Source: Membranipora membranacea (Eukaryota; Bryozoa; Gymnolaemata; Cheilostomatida; Membraniporidae). Taken from it: a stretch of DNA of 64,000 nucleotides. The stretch covers positions 15,128,001 through 15,192,000 of the forward strand of contig OU612072.1 of NCBI GenBank assembly GCA_914767715.1, read 5' to 3'. Shown piece by piece: positions 34,530 to 47,656 of this stretch. Every line of letters begins with the position of its first letter. Positions within the stretch are counted from its first letter, which is position 1. Both the position numbers and the translations under genes were made by a program. The notes under the pieces were generated by a model. It was not told the DNA's origin, did not search any database, and saw only the letters and a program-made list of their open reading frames with translations.

Positions 34530-36839
34530 AATCTTTTTAAGTCAACCGACATTTTTTTCTGTTTCTGCAACATGGCTCACTCCTGATATTCCAGATAGTC
34601 TTGTTGACTTGCCTGGAATCTCAATAGCTAGATGTGACAGAAAATCTACAACCAAAACCCGGGGAGGTGGTGCTGCGCTCTTTGTAAAATCTTCATATAA
34701 TTCCTGTATAATAAGTCAATTAAGTGTTAAACTGTCCAAATTTCGTGACTCGGTTTGGATAAAAATACCTTCCACAACAACCAACACGGCTACATCATCG
34801 GATCAATTCATCTTCCCCCTGATGCTAACAAAACAGAATTCATTACAATGATGCTGCTCAATTCCACATCAAAACCAATAATATGTTGGCCATAAATTTA
34901 TACTACTAGGAGATTTTAATATTAATTGGAATTCCTCATCAAACAAAAAAACACATTTAGAGCAGAGCTTCATGTCTGCAGGGCTATTACAGCAAGTTAA
35001 TGGGATTTCATACATTAGCCATCTAGGGAGAGAAAGCTTATTAGACCTCAACTATGTGAACAGTGACATTAGCATTAATAGTTTTCTGATCACTATGCCA
35101 CATACTTAGTAATTAATCAACATCATGCTATAAAACAGCCATACAAACTAATTAGAACCAGAAATATTCACAGCATTAGTCATGAGGAATTTTATAATGA
35201 CTGTTCGAAACTTCCACTACTGCAAACAGCAACTGACATGAACAAATCATTGCATCACCGCATGGAAAATATTGAAAACTTTATCTCTGACCTGATTGAC
35301 AAGCATGCTCCAGTTAAAACAAAAAGAGTGCGATGGGCTAAAAACCAGTGGCTTTTCCCTGATATTCAGCATCTCATTAATTTAAAAAACAAATTTCACA
35401 AGAGGGTATTCAAGGATATACCTAATCCAGCTACAGCGCAAGTCAAACAGTTCAACACGTTTCGAAACTTTGTTACAAATCAAAATAGGAATGCTAAGAA
35501 AGACTTTATAAATGACTTGTTATCTAAAGATGAAAAAAGTTTTTTCACCTGCCTGAAATCACTGACAGGAAAGAAGAAATCCTCTGATAATATCGAGAAA
35601 ATTAGCTATCAAAACTCTACCTACACCTCAAACTCTGACAAGGCAAATGCCCTTAATAGATATTTCACCATGGTCGCTGGATAATCGGTTTTTATTCCTA
35701 AGATCGATCCACAACCTGACATTTTCCATGGTCCAAGTTTCTCTTTCACGTATGTTGAGAGCGAAACAATCTACAAACTGATAAAGTTCCTCAAACCAAA
35801 TAAACATGGTGGCTTGACCATGTTTCCAGCTTCCCTGTACCAAACTGTTGCAGACCTATTAGCTCTTCCCATAGCCTTGATCATTAACGAATGCTATACG
35901 AAATCAATATTCCCTGACTTCCTAAAAACAGCCCTGGTTACCCCACTCTTTAAGATGGGCGATAAAACAGACCCTTGCAATTACAGACCAATTACCAGTC
36001 TGCCAATCATATCAAAGGTGTTTGAGCTAGATATGAAAATTCAAATTATGACCTTTATCGAAACACATGGAATACTCTCAGATCGACAATTCGGTTTTCG
36101 TAAGCACCATTCCAGTGAACAGTTACTACTTTCTCTTTTACAAAATTGGAGAACAACGCTAGACAACCCTCAACCGAATTTCATAGGTGCCCTCTCTTTG
36201 GACATACGTAAAGCATTTGACACTATAAATCATTGACAACTCATCCACACTCTAAAGCGACTAAAAATTGCAGAGACAACAACAAAATTATTTACATCCT
36301 ATCTTTCACATCGAACCCAAATCATGAAAGTTGATCATGATCAGTCCAGTGCACTACCGATTACATGTGGAGTACCCCAAGGAAGTGTTCTAGGTCCAAT
36401 CTTATTCAATCTCGCTATCAATGATCTCCTTAACAAGCACAAAACTGCATTCGCTTACGCTGATGACACCATTATTTACTGCACAGCAACAGATATCCCT
36501 ACCTTATTGGATAAATCTGAGTCATTGATGAGAGGAGTATCGAATTGGTATTCAAACAATCTTCTTCAACTCAACTTATCCAAAACCCAATACTGTATTT
36601 TCTCAAATACGAAAGTAGAATATTTTTACCAAATCCAAATAAACAATTTGAAAATAGAATCCGAGCATTCGCTCAATCTTCTTGGAGTTATTCTTGATTC
36701 AGAACTTAGTTTAACCCCTCAGGCTAATGGCACCGCCTCTAAAGCAGACAAAATGGTCTACTTGTTATCAAAACTAAAAAAATACATGACAGTAGAAAAC
36801 TCATTGATGACTTACAATTTTTCCAATGCTGAGAGCTAG
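34530..36839 (+). mobile_element. Non-LTR retrotransposon (AP endonuclease + reverse transcriptase), 3'-truncated
   Basis: Endonuclease pieces: PGISIARCDRK..., RGGGAALFV (34609-), LLGDFNINWN (about 34910) and SDHYATYLVI (about 35090, after a one-base frameshift). The frame then runs from about 35090 to 36839 with only two stops (TAA 35682, TGA 36234). Reverse transcriptase blocks in order: LVTPLFKMGDKTDPCNYRPI, FGFRKHHSSEQ, SLDIRKAFDTINH (motif A), GVPQGSVLGPILFNLAINDL (motif B), FAYADDTIIY (catalytic ADD), then LLGVILDSEL. The 3' end of ORF2 and any tail are missing, unlike the usual 5' truncation. Clade is CR1/Jockey-like by motif style. It interrupts U3 downstream of the Calx-like exon. 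Confidence 0.9.
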
Positions 36840-37200
36840 CCTGAGACTGGCAACAGTTATATTTTTAGAAGCAACGATTAGGATTGAACTTGAGACCCGG
36901 TCACTTTCTTTAAAGCATTGTGAGTACAATCTTTTAACCGTTTTGTTCTGCTATTGAAACTATGAACAACACGCCTGTTCTTCCTGGTAAGTGCTCAGTT
37001 CTAAGGCTAAATCTCTCTTTATAACAAATCAGAACAAAGCTAAGGTTTCAGAATAAAAGAGACCTGCATCAAAAAGGAAAGGGTTTTAAGTAAATGTAAA
37101 CATGAGACTTTCAACAGTTATGTTTTTAGAAGCAATGATTAGGATTGAACTTGAGACCCGGTCACTCTTTTTAGAGGAAGGCTTACAATTTTTTAAACGG
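36840..37200 (-). repeat. Tandem SINE-like unit with tRNA B-box-like string
   Basis: The string TTTTTAGAAGCAA(C/T)GATTAGGATTG...CCCGGTCAC occurs twice, 261 bp apart (36862 and 37123 regions). On the - strand it reads GGTCTCAAGTTCAATCCTAATC, like a tRNA B box, preceded by ACGGTTAAAAGATTG, like an A box. No intact tRNA. Confidence 0.4.
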
Positions 37201-38559
37201 TATGTTATTCTATTAAAACTCCAAACAACACACACAACCTTTGACTCTTTTCCCGGCAAGAAATTCAAAAGGAAAAAGAAGAAAGAACTAGCCAACACTT
37301 GAACAAGGAAATGACAATCCATGTAATCAGCTGGGAGGAAAATCCTCTTAGCGCATTATGGTTCTGTACCTCAGCAATTAAACACAAAGTCATCACAGAG
37401 CTTTACCACCGTAACCTTTATCACACCACTCTGTACCCCTTTTATGAATGACTTGGTGTATCGCAACCCGAATGAAATGTAATTCCTATCATATAATAGT
37501 GATATTTGTTTGGCTTACACGGCCTTTTGGGCTTTTTATAAAGCGACGCACTCAACTGGTCAAGACAACGTCTGACGCCCCCAGACTTTTGCCCCCCACC
37601 TGACGGACCCCCGGCTGGGAGTCTCAAGACACTATGCTTGTACACTCCTAAAACAAAAATTAACCCACTTAACCAATTACCAACAAGGTTAGTACATAAC
37701 ATAATTGATTGTATTAGTAAATACCAGGTATTCAATGACATTAGACTATAAAACAGGATGATATTATATCTAACTGTGATACGTGGTTGAAAGCAATCGC
37801 AAGGTGGTTCAACTTAGCCCAGCTAAGATTTATATCACTATGCAAGAAGGTTTAGAGTGAATAATATTTTCGAGAGAGATAGATGTCGAGTGTGTCTGTC
37901 AGTATGTCCAGGTGAGAGTATGAATGGAATGGATACCAATGGTGTGTGATAAGTGTGTAACCTTGTTAGGTCAGATAAGTGACCTAGTTAATTGTAATGG
38001 CCAGTTGACCATCTGTATGAGCTCAATATGAGTACCATGAAAGGCAAGTGAGTAACCTAGTTTAGGTCAGTTAGTTGAGCAAGTTAGTTGTAATGGCCAG
38101 TTGACCATCTGTATGTATGCTCGATATATGTAGTGGAATACCACCAGTCATGGGTTTTTCCTGACTAAGCCGATGGCATCCCAGAATGCCGGTCAGGGTT
38201 TTCCCACTATGTGTCAGCGACAGCCCAGAACGCGCCAGTTCCCGGATCAATGCCAATGTTTGCACCGCACCTTTTCAAAGTTTTAACTTCAATAGTTTGC
38301 TATTTTTCTGGCTAGAGGAGATAAATACACATAGAGTAAATAAAGTTAATAATAACATTCTGCAATTATGATAATGACTCGGCGTGGGGTAGCATATCAG
38401 AATAGTTTCATCTTATAGATCAGACAGCCTCAGCAGGCAATATATTCTCGAGTAGTGGGCTAGGTTGTCAAACTATAATTCCTTACATACCGAATTAATA
38501 TTTTTTCATATCAAGCTAGATCACATCCTTATTTCAATGTTTTATTTCATATCTGACAG
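37201..38559 (+). other. 5' flank of CTHRC1-like copy D (D-type)
   Basis: Shared with 55933-57290 and different from the flanks of copies A, B, C and E until just before exon a. It contains a paired repeat GTAATGGCCAGTTGACCATCTGTATG (about 37997 and 38089) and a 60-codon + frame (38186-38371, also 56917-57105) without motifs. No signal-peptide or collagen exon found. Confidence 0.5.
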
Positions 38560-39217
38560 ACAATGCCTGACTACACTAAGCTTTACTCTAGCAGTGGACT
38601 GAGAATAGCTATGAGCGCAGACTCTAGAACGTATTACGCTAACTCAGGAAGCTATGATCCCTGCTGTCGTCATTACTTCAATATTAACAACGGAGAGTGC
38701 ACTGATCCGGGAACTATCGAAGGAATCAACTATCCGAACAAGAGGACAAATCTGCATAGGCCTAATTTGAGTTAGTTCATTGACCGACATTAATAAGAAT
38801 GTTAAACTAGGACTATGAACAAAATTTTATCTTTACTGAGATTTTGGCACTTTGAACTTAATTTAATAATGAATAAAACTGAATTTGTTTACGGATATAG
38901 CATGTTTTAGAATACCTCAATAAAGAAATAAATGTAATCAACCTGTTCATAGGTAGATTCTGAATTATTTTCTCATGGTTCAAAGAGGGGAAAGCCCTAG
39001 TAATTTTGTTCCATCATTTCAGATTCAAATAACTGTTGTGTATATTCTAGTTGAGGGTGTGTGTGAAGGAATACCTGCAGGGACGGTGAACTTGAATCTG
39101 GCATCTGGAAAATGCAAAGGATACAGCCGAACTGGAGAATGTTACTTGGGATGGAACAGCTATGTACATCTTATAATTTCTGAATCTTATATCCAGCGTG
39201 AAATTATTCAGTTTTAG
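38560..39217 (+). CDS. CTHRC1-like C-terminal domain, copy D (intact exons)
   Basis: Exon a 38560-38770 (acceptor ATCTGACAG, donor GA|GTTAGT, phase 1) joins exon b 39051-39217 (acceptor TATTCTAG, TAG stop) to give 125 residues. Landmarks: DYTKLYSSSGLRIAMS (about 4-19), cysteine pair 35-36 in DPCCRHYF, Cys 47 in GEC, IEGVCEGIPAG (71-81), Cys 92, Cys 101, then GWNSYVHLIISES (104-116). This follows the human CTHRC1 C-terminal domain block by block, including the intron position before VEGLCEG. CTHRC1 is a secreted glycoprotein acting in Wnt/planar polarity signalling and matrix deposition; the role here is unknown. N-terminal signal peptide and collagen exons were not found, so the gene model is incomplete. 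A Met at codon 2 of exon a is a chance ATC-to-ATG change, not a start. Best-preserved copy together with F. Confidence 0.85.
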
Positions 39218-40570
39218 TGCGACATTTCCAGTTTATTTCAGCCTTTCTGTGCCTACAATCAGAACAAATCATCTCTTTTAAAGCTTGTCCTGTTATAAAC
39301 AGACAATCTGCCTTTTGAATCTCTACCAGTTGCAGCTTGTAGTCTAAAATCTGGGTAAAGATGTTTAATGATCAAACCAGTAGCCATTTTATTAGCGTAG
39401 GATCTGTTAATATTTTCTCGATAGTAAAATTTGCACAACCTAAAGACATGAAATTTTTTATGAAGCTTTTTGAATGCAATCCAACTTCACTTGCAGATTG
39501 GCTGATTATCTTTAGCTTTTCAATGATTTAATTTTTATCTTTGCATTGAGAGGGATTTAAACTTGATCAATTAGAATACTTTCCAGGCTATATTAAATTT
39601 CAGTATAATCAGCAGTATTATGATATTTTTGCACTGGGTGAGTGCCTTTTCCTCTTTCTTTGACAAGTTCGGGTTTCTGTGTCTGTGAACGAGATTCTGA
39701 CTAATGGCGTATAAATATTAATTTTTGGTTTTATAGTTATTTGTGACATTTTTTATTCCCAAAACGATGCGATTAAAAGACTAACAAAATCCTAGTTTGC
39801 TTTGATGTCTCACACATCTACCTGTTCAGTCAATGTACCCTTCAAAGTATGAATGCATGTTCTGGACTTTTCTTTTTTCTTAATCGTTACCAAAAAAATA
39901 TATATAATTGAGGAATGATGATGATGCCTATAAGAAAAATATAAAAAACAATGTAAATGGATTTATTACATAATGGCACTGTGGGGCAGAAAATGGGATT
40001 GGTCGAGCAGTGGAGCCTTAAAGCAGAGAATGTTAAAGAAACGTGTAAACTTCAATTGCTTGACTCCTCTTTACAAGAAAAAATATGAACTATTCAAGAT
40101 GTACCCATGGTCGTGTATATATACAAGTTATAAATCATTAAATATATGTGGTATCCTAAAGCTAAAAATATAAACAAAATTATCACAGTGCAGTGAAATA
40201 GTGAAAATGCAGTGCGTTTATAGATATATATCTCTTTTATAAATTTATGATCATAGCTATTACCATTGGCGGTATATCAATATCGTTGATAGTGATAAGA
40301 AGGCACTATAGTCCCTACCCGTGGGCTGTAAGGGATGTCATATTTAAGATATTTTGATATAATTGTGGATCGGTTGAGTATATAATAAATAATAATGACT
40401 GAAGACCAACAGGACTTCTTGTCTGTAACTGAATTTAATAAATAGTTATTTTAGCATTTTACATTATGTTAGCAATGGTGGTGGGGGAGGGATTGATTAT
40501 GAGTTTGATTAAACTCAGATATCACATCACACGCCACATCCCGGAGCATGGGTGAGTTGTTGTGTCCTTT
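39218..40570. other. 3' flank of copy D
   Basis: Same block as 3332-4781. A + strand frame at 39973-40173 (MALWGRKWDWSSSG...) is open here but shifted by indels in U1, U2, U5 and U6, so it is not called. Confidence 0.55.
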
Positions 40571-40762
40571 TTAAACGCTGAAGTTGCTTTACTCTACATG
40601 GTATGGATCATATTCTGTCTGAATAGCTAGTGAGTCAATATACAATTCCGTGTTGTTTGGATCGTAACTGACTTGTGCAGATATGAAGGTGATGCCAAAG
40701 TTACGGAGTAGATATGCTTTGTATCCAACTTACTCTGCTACTGCCATCTTAGAATAAGATAC
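40571..40762 (-). pseudogene. Terminal exon of unrecognised convergent gene, U4 copy (nonsense)
   Basis: The only broken copy of eight: GAG TAA GTT for GAG TAC GAT (TAA at 40730-40732) stops translation after ten residues, and the family's single early cysteine is Tyr (VSYSK). Acceptor and the rest of the frame are otherwise kept, so the lesion is recent. It lies beside the intact CTHRC1-like copy D. Confidence 0.65.
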
Positions 40763-41594
40763 CTGCAAGAGGGAAAATATTAACGTGTGTATATTGCATA
40801 TAATTGCAGGAATATCAATTCAGGCGCGTAATAAATATGCCATACATGTAATGTAATATCCACCTTTTACTCTCCTCTTACTCACCTCTCACTTATAAAG
40901 ATAGAATTCATTTGAAAAACATTTAAATAAGTGTCAGAAAAAGTTAAATCAGATATACACAGGAAGTTATATTAATCAGGGGACAAGTGAATGTCCTATA
41001 TGCTCTCTATATCCCGATATAATGTGAAATACAATTTTGTACCATTGACTAAAGCCATCAATCGCAGTTTTATCTTCTCTACACAAGTCAATTTTAATAT
41101 CACACTTTTTTCCCCATAATCATAGCGACATTTTTTAGAATCAATGTGCACACATGAGTGCATTGTATACAGATTTGGAATTGTCAATTATTTCCTTACC
41201 TTTCCTAATTATAGAATTCACCTGGTTTGATGAACTGGAGTACAATATCCTTTATCCCTTTTCACTAGTATTCAGATGTCTTGGTTCAGGCAGCAAAGCG
41301 ATATGATCTAGAGATAAGAAGATAAAATATTACTCCTTGCTTTGCTATGGAAGGGTAAGTTTTTTTTCCCTTTCTGATTTACTGCGTGTGACAGGAAACA
41401 CAATGACACCATTAAATGGAAAACAAGTTAAACTCATGTGGATACTAATCATTCGACTGAGGCTCACTCATTAGGCTTGAATACTGATTAAAATTAGTTA
41501 AAGGCTTATTATAAAAAACTAAGTTTTTTAATTTAATTAGTTTTAATTAAAATTAATCATTTATTAAAAAATTAACATTTTTTTATTGGCACAG
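40763..41594. other. Spacer, U4
   Basis: Carries a - strand frame (40996-41187) repeated at 60390-60581. In the U5 copy one extra A in the A-run shifts it, so I do not call an exon, although the alternative frame (KCDIKIDL..., DGFSQWYKIVFHII) looks protein-like. Confidence 0.4.
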
Positions 41595-41763
41595 ATTTCA
41601 CTGAGCCAATCAGGAAGGAGTTGCTTCTGTCGCTGTGTGCTTTTTAAAATTTAGTGACTTTTATGTGGTGTTGGAAAAAGTCTTTGTTGCCCAAATTCAC
41701 GATGATGATACTGGGAATTCCCACTGTAAGTCTAACTTTACTGGTGTTAATTTACTTAATTAG
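41595..41763 (+). pseudogene. Fossil Calx-beta-like exon, U4
   Basis: Acceptor GGCACAG kept, 19-bp deletion after GAGCCAAT, then an open frame: EGVASVAVCFLKFSDFYVVL..., VFVAQIHDDDTGNSHC, followed by a stop (TGTAAG gives Cys-Lys; the end is TAG at 41761). Confidence 0.35.
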
Positions 41764-43140
41764 CAGTATAAATATAATATCATGTATGGTTAGGATGATG
41801 AGCCTAATGAAAGCACGAAAATAAAGTATTAATTATGATTAAAACAAGGTGATATCTAGGGTAGAACAACGTGCTGAATCCAAAACTGAGAGTGTACCCG
41901 GTTGTAGCAATCATGTCAGCGGAAGCGCGGCAGCATACCTGCAATTTTCTTCACAATCGGTTAGGTAAGTGAAATGTTAAGTGATTAATATGGTCAGCAG
42001 GAAACACGACTATAAATGTATGATTTTAACAAGAGATTATATCACATCATTTTAAAAGGTGGTCAGCGACAGCACAACATCTCAACGAGAACAAGACAAA
42101 AAGCAGCCTAGACATAAGACTGCTCAAAATATGATAGCATGAGACAAATTTGATGTAGGAAAAAAGTGAGTACCCAGTTGAAGAGGTCAGCCGCAGCACT
42201 ACTACATATCCCAAATATTCACACTATCCATATGTGATTAGTGGGAAGTCAAGAGTTTGATGCAGTTGGCACAAGTCAAGACTATAGTACTGGGTTGTAC
42301 ATTGTATTTGTTTTATCATTGCATGAGATGGTTGATGAGAGACAGCGCTACCGCATATCCCCATATCATGTCATTAGCATGTTAGGAAAGTATGCGAAGC
42401 TGGTATATCTAAGTTTTTCAGAATCTGACAGTTTGTTTCTTTCTAAAAAGTGAGACACTCATTGAACTCTTTGCTCATGTGTTACGCAAAATATATCTAG
42501 CCAAAAAATGACATAAGAGGCAATTGAAACCTCAAAAATGTTGTTTGTAATTGCCCCAAGACAGTGGTCTCAAGACCATACAGTATCATACTAGCATTAA
42601 GTATCCTGCCATCAAGTATTTATAATCTTTGATACTAGTCCTATATGAAGTTTGACATAATTCAATTGAAATTTTTCCATTTGTGCTGGTCTGATACGGG
42701 CAGCCTTCTCTCCAAGTTTACTTGATGAATTAATTGCAATGTCAACAAAATCCCACAATGCATTTTCAACCTGGAATTCCCTGACGATTAGATTACTTAG
42801 ATTACACAGAATAGGAGTTATTTCCCCACACATATAATGCCAAACAAAACACCTTTTAATTTCTAAATATGACCACTACAATTTTACAGAACATACACCA
42901 ATGAAGTATAAAACATGATCAGTATCCTGCCATCAAATATTGTCCGTGCCATAACAACTTATGCTATAGCTGCGTCTGGCCTACTTAATAATAAACCTAG
43001 ACAGAACACTGTATGGAGCATTAGCATTGAAGCAGTGAGGCTCCTATTATGGTGACCGACGTCACTGGAGGGTGTAGAAACAGTGATTTTTACTCATAGC
43101 TATCATTGATTTACATGTCCCAGCTGTGGTTAGATGTTGA
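41764..43140. repeat. Spacer block S, copy 2
   Basis: Duplicate of 26460-27480 and 27784-28062 without the MITE, giving the empty site used to define it (about 42858-42875). No gene called. Confidence 0.65.
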
Positions 43141-43805
43141 TAACTCAATTGGCTTCAATTGGAATTTAAGTTTGAAAATTTCAATCGATTCAGCAGCTTC
43201 TGCCGATCCTTTTGATAGTCTATTAAGCTTCGTAGCTTACATAATAGCGATAAAGCAAGCTACTGAAAACGGTGCATAGACATAAAGCTATAATTTTTTT
43301 TGCAGTTTCAGTCCTGAATAAATGCTTATATCTCAAACATTTTTGATGGAATTTTGAGTTTGAAAATCGCAATAGACTCAGCAGCTTCTGGTGATCATTC
43401 TAATAGTCTGTTTAGCTTTGTAGCGCAAATATTATCAAAAAAGCGAGCTATTAAAAACGGTGCATAGAATCAGAGCTATAACTTTTTTTGCAGTTTCAAC
43501 CCTGATTTGAAGTTTGTTGCCTAATCAATCTTAATGGGATTTCAAGTTTGAAAATTGCGATAGACTCAGCAGCTTATGGGGCTCAATTTGAAGGTCTGTT
43601 CAGCGTTGTAGCTCAAATATTATCAAAAAACCAAGCTATTGAAAACGGTGCTTCAGTTTCAGCCCTGTTTTAAAGTTTATTTCCTTATCAATATCGATGG
43701 GATTTTGAGTTTAAGAATTGCAATAGATTCAGTAGCTTGTGGAGATCATTTTGATGGTCTGTTCTGCCTGGTGGCTCAAGTATAACCAGGGAGTTCAGGA
43801 CTTTC
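43141..43805. repeat. 188-bp tandem repeat, four units
   Basis: CAAT(A/C)GA-type cores at 43182, 43370, 43558 and 43720, i.e. steps of 188, 188 and 162 bp. The last short step matches that at 28.4 kb, so the array was copied as a whole and then lost or gained one unit. Confidence 0.8.
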
Positions 43806-44354
43806 TTTCTTGGAATAACTGAGGAAGCAAGCAATTGAATTTACTTGGTGAATACACAATTACCGAATAAATAACTAATTTCATCTTTGCTTTTTTTGAA
43901 TGCTTTTTTTCTCATTTTGAGCCAGGCATACGCATTAAGAAATGTCATGACCTTAGACAAAATATCCACCAACGTTATTGAAATGTGACCAACAGAGACA
44001 GTTGGAAGTAAAGAAGTCAAGGCCGGACCTCACAAAGCTTCAAATGAAATTGAAGTTCATAGTAGACATTATTCTGTGCAGCTAATATAATGGTCACTTC
44101 ACTGGGTCAAAAGTAAAGGGAGACCTCCTGCCCGGCAGCATTCTCCTCGTGCTTACCTTATATTAGCAGCATAGCATAGCATAGCATAGTGGTTAAGATC
44201 ATGGATTGTAGTGCAATAGGTCTCAAGCAGTATTTTGACCGTCACTCTAGTAGTTGAGACCCGTAAGGATGTAGACCTCTGACCCGACTTGACCCTAACA
44301 TGACCCGACCACAGAAACCCGAAACCCGACCCGTTGACTCCACCCTGAATACAA
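43806..44354. other. Spacer with SINE-like sequence and GACCCGAC tract
   Basis: AGCAT repeats (44167-44189) precede a SINE-like string (44185-44265: GTGGTTAAGATCATGGATTG..., GTATTTTGACC..., GTTGAGACC) related to the better one at 59500. Then follows the GACCCGAC tract (44270-44350). No gene. Confidence 0.45.
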
Positions 44355-45540
44355 CACTAGGTATTCTGGGCATTTGAATAGTAGTGGTAGAAGTGTTAAG
44401 GGTAGACGGCTGTATTTGTTTCAATATTTATTGGCTAATGATTGTAACTTATCAGGTCTGTTCTCGCTCTGGATTCGCCTAAGGAGTCAATTTTTTATAC
44501 CATGTCGTGCGGAAAGGTCTTTTACCTAAACTCACAAATTTTCTCTGAGTTTAAATTATTAGGGGCCAGACAAGGGCCGATATCATGCCCGGCGTCCCTT
44601 GATTTTTCTCATTATTTCATTGATGGGTATATAGTAAACTATGGCTCACAGCACAAACTAATTACATCATGTCGTGCTATTTAAGTGGGACAGTATTGAA
44701 TGCTATTGGCCTGTCTAGGTAGTATATTAAGTCTATGGTCACACCCAACAGCCATTCAACCAACCAGAGGTCTCCCGATCTCCATAATCACAGGCATCGG
44801 TCTTCTCCAATAATGCATACGGCCTCCCCTTTGGGTAAACATATGTTTGACGTGAGAAGCTTAAAAAAACCAACTGCCTTTCACAGATTGGTAGGCAAGA
44901 TACCAGAAGCTGCCAGGGATATATGAAACATAAAGACTTCACAGGGCACCGACAGCCAAATAAGTATTCAGTATATAGTTTTTCAAGCGACTAGACTAGT
45001 AGCCTTTGTGGTTTATATGAATGAGGGAGCCCGCTGTGGGTGAGGGATTCACATGCAAACAGTAACCTTGCATCGAACTTGAGTAAATTGTTGTCTTACC
45101 TTCTTAGATGTTTTGGATGGCTGAGATTATATGAGCTGTTATCCTGTATACCAAACTGTCATATTAGATACTAATCACAACACAAAGTATAATGAAAATA
45201 TGACTAGGTTAAGCTTAGTCTTGTCCTTTTGGAATGGGAATGGGAATGACTGATTGAATGAATGAATGTGTGACATAAGATAAGATGAGATAAGCAAGCC
45301 ATGGCAGTGCCTGGGCTGACTCACAGGAATTCCCAGGAATCCCCAGGAGATCATCAGCACAAATATCCTTGGCGAATAAATATGTTGACCTAACTAACCA
45401 GGCGATTTTGTCAAAGAGAACAGACACATCTTGCGCTTCCTCTTGACTTCGCTGGCGTCTACCTTGCCAATTTTAAAAGCAGCATCAAGGATATTTTTCA
45501 CAGAATCCTCCCATTGTCCATAACTTATGTCAGAGCCTGA
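44355..45540. repeat. Duplicon block P, copy 4 (U5)
   Basis: Counterpart of 28661-29540 and 14853-16560. Motif TGACTCACAGGAATTCCC at 45317-45334. No gene called. Confidence 0.6.
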
Positions 45541-47656
45541 CAAATTATTGAATATTAAACTTCATTATGTCTTTGATTATTCCTCTTGGTGTTGTTGACT
45601 CCTTATGGAAAATATTCTTCGGAATGATTGCGTCAGTCCTTAAATATGTTACTACACAAATACTGTCACTTCTATACATTCCTGATGGATAGTAAGGCGA
45701 GTATGGTTGGTCAAAGCACTTGATTGTTTAGTAGTAGTAATGATGCTATGATTAATTTATTGTCCACAGTCCAGGTTGTTTGTTAATAACTCGATTAATT
45801 TTGATCGGGTTTTCATTTTGAAAATTGCATTGTTATAAACATTTTATTATTTCTATTATCTTTTATTCAATTTGACATATTGGTTCACTGCCCTAGTGTA
45901 GATTAATGTCAAGCTGTTCACGACAACTTGATCAATAATTATTTGCCCCTGAAAGGGGCACTTAGTAGCAAACAACGTGTATATTATCAATCATTATTTC
46001 TCCTAGAGCATCAATGTCTATTTATATGAACTAGAGTAACGGCAGGTTTTGTCCGGTTGTTGTGACTCATGGCAAAAAGGTGTTCAATTTTGTGTGTAGA
46101 ATTCTATGATCACATCGATTCTGAATACCTGAAAAATTTTGTGATCTTAATGAGTCACAATGGAAAGTGGTATTCCCGATGACTACATCATAAGGCTTTC
46201 ACAGGTTGTCTCCCTTTAAAATGGGAATGGATATATCGACCATTACTAATTGAAACTGTTCAGTTGGCGTGTCAGATAGACGGTGCAACAAATTTCAGAC
46301 ATTCCCAAATTTAACCTCACCCTAAAAGATTGAACTTAGCAGTTTCTATCATAAAGTATTTATTTGAAACGAAATTTGTAACTGGGACTGCAGTAAGTTC
46401 GTTGCTCCTCTTCATGTGCCAGGTAGTTCTGCAGTTATCGCTTTGTAGAACTGATATGTAGCACCTCAAACCACTAGAAAGCATATATACTTATATTGCG
46501 GTTAGTTAATCCACCATTCAGGTTCCTTTTACGTAGTCAGGGGCAAGGGATTACTAGTTATTATTTAAATCCAACGCTCTCCTATTCCTTTCACTCAATC
46601 AACCTGGTTTTATCCCATTCTGTAGCAAGGAAGAAAATACACTATGTTCCTTTATCCATAAAGCAGTTGTTGGCTTTTAAAGTTCCTCATGCAAAATCCT
46701 GACTCATTTTTGTCTCCCAGCACTTTTATAGTGGCTATTCAAAGCAAGACACATCATGTGTACATCTTTTTTTCACACTGTTACTATGGTTCTGTTCGTT
46801 TTGATAATAAAATTTCCATGAGAAAATGTATGTCTACGTAATAGAAAATCGTAAGTTATCGAATTAGGTAAAGTGAATTTGGCATTTTCCCAACCTCAAT
46901 TAGCGCTCACACCCTTGAAATTTAAATAGTATCCAAGTTCCGCTGCTTAAATTTATTTCCCATTCTGTAGTCTCATCTTTGGCAAGGTCATTTGATTCAT
47001 ATGTCACTATATCAATAGTTAGCAGACAGTGAATCGAGCCCTGGGTTAACAACCACAAACATTGGTTATATATTTATAGCCCTATCCGTCATGTGACAAT
47101 TCATAGAGCTCCTGGCCGGTTTTAGAAAGGATTCGAAGTCTCAGCCAGAGATAAAAATTATTTGTTTTAAAATTATTCGAATTGAGTTTCTGCAGGTAAT
47201 CGGTGACGTAGCACGATCTGTGAATGTCGATGTGATGAACCGAGGAGTTAGAGATATAGAGTCTCTAACTCCTTGGTTAAACCACATTTTAATTCGAGAC
47301 TATTAACATGTGTATCTGTGATTGTTATTGTCGATTTAGTGTGAGTTCCTAATATCTTCCCGCCACTAATTAATAAAACTGACACCCGGTTGTCACACCT
47401 GATGGTATTCTTGCTATGTGAATTAATTCACTCTCTACTAATCAGAGATATACATGCAAAAGTATATTACACGATCAGTGTGGGGTAGCGTGTCTGACTA
47501 ATTTAATCTTATAGATGAGACAGACTAAGCAGACAAAATATTCTCTAGCAGTGTTGTCAATTTAAAACATAACAAAACATAAAACTGTATATATACTTTT
47601 TTTCAAATCGAGTTCAACCTCCCTTAAATTCCGATGTTTTAATTCATATCCGACAG
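45541..47656 (+). other. 5' flank of CTHRC1-like copy E
   Basis: Close to the U2 flank; perfect hairpin GGAGTTAGAGA / TCTCTAACTCC at 47244-47272. No exon seen. Confidence 0.45.

Noticed and set aside
37442-37741. Glycine-rich minus-strand frame (GGPSGGGQKSGG), also 56101-56376, as a possible collagen exon
   Set aside because: Wrong strand for the CTHRC1-like gene, no Gly-X-Y periodicity, and frames differ beyond the shared stretch.
40996-41187. 63-codon minus-strand frame, also 60390-60581
   Set aside because: One extra A in the U5 copy shifts it; no splice sites agree across units.
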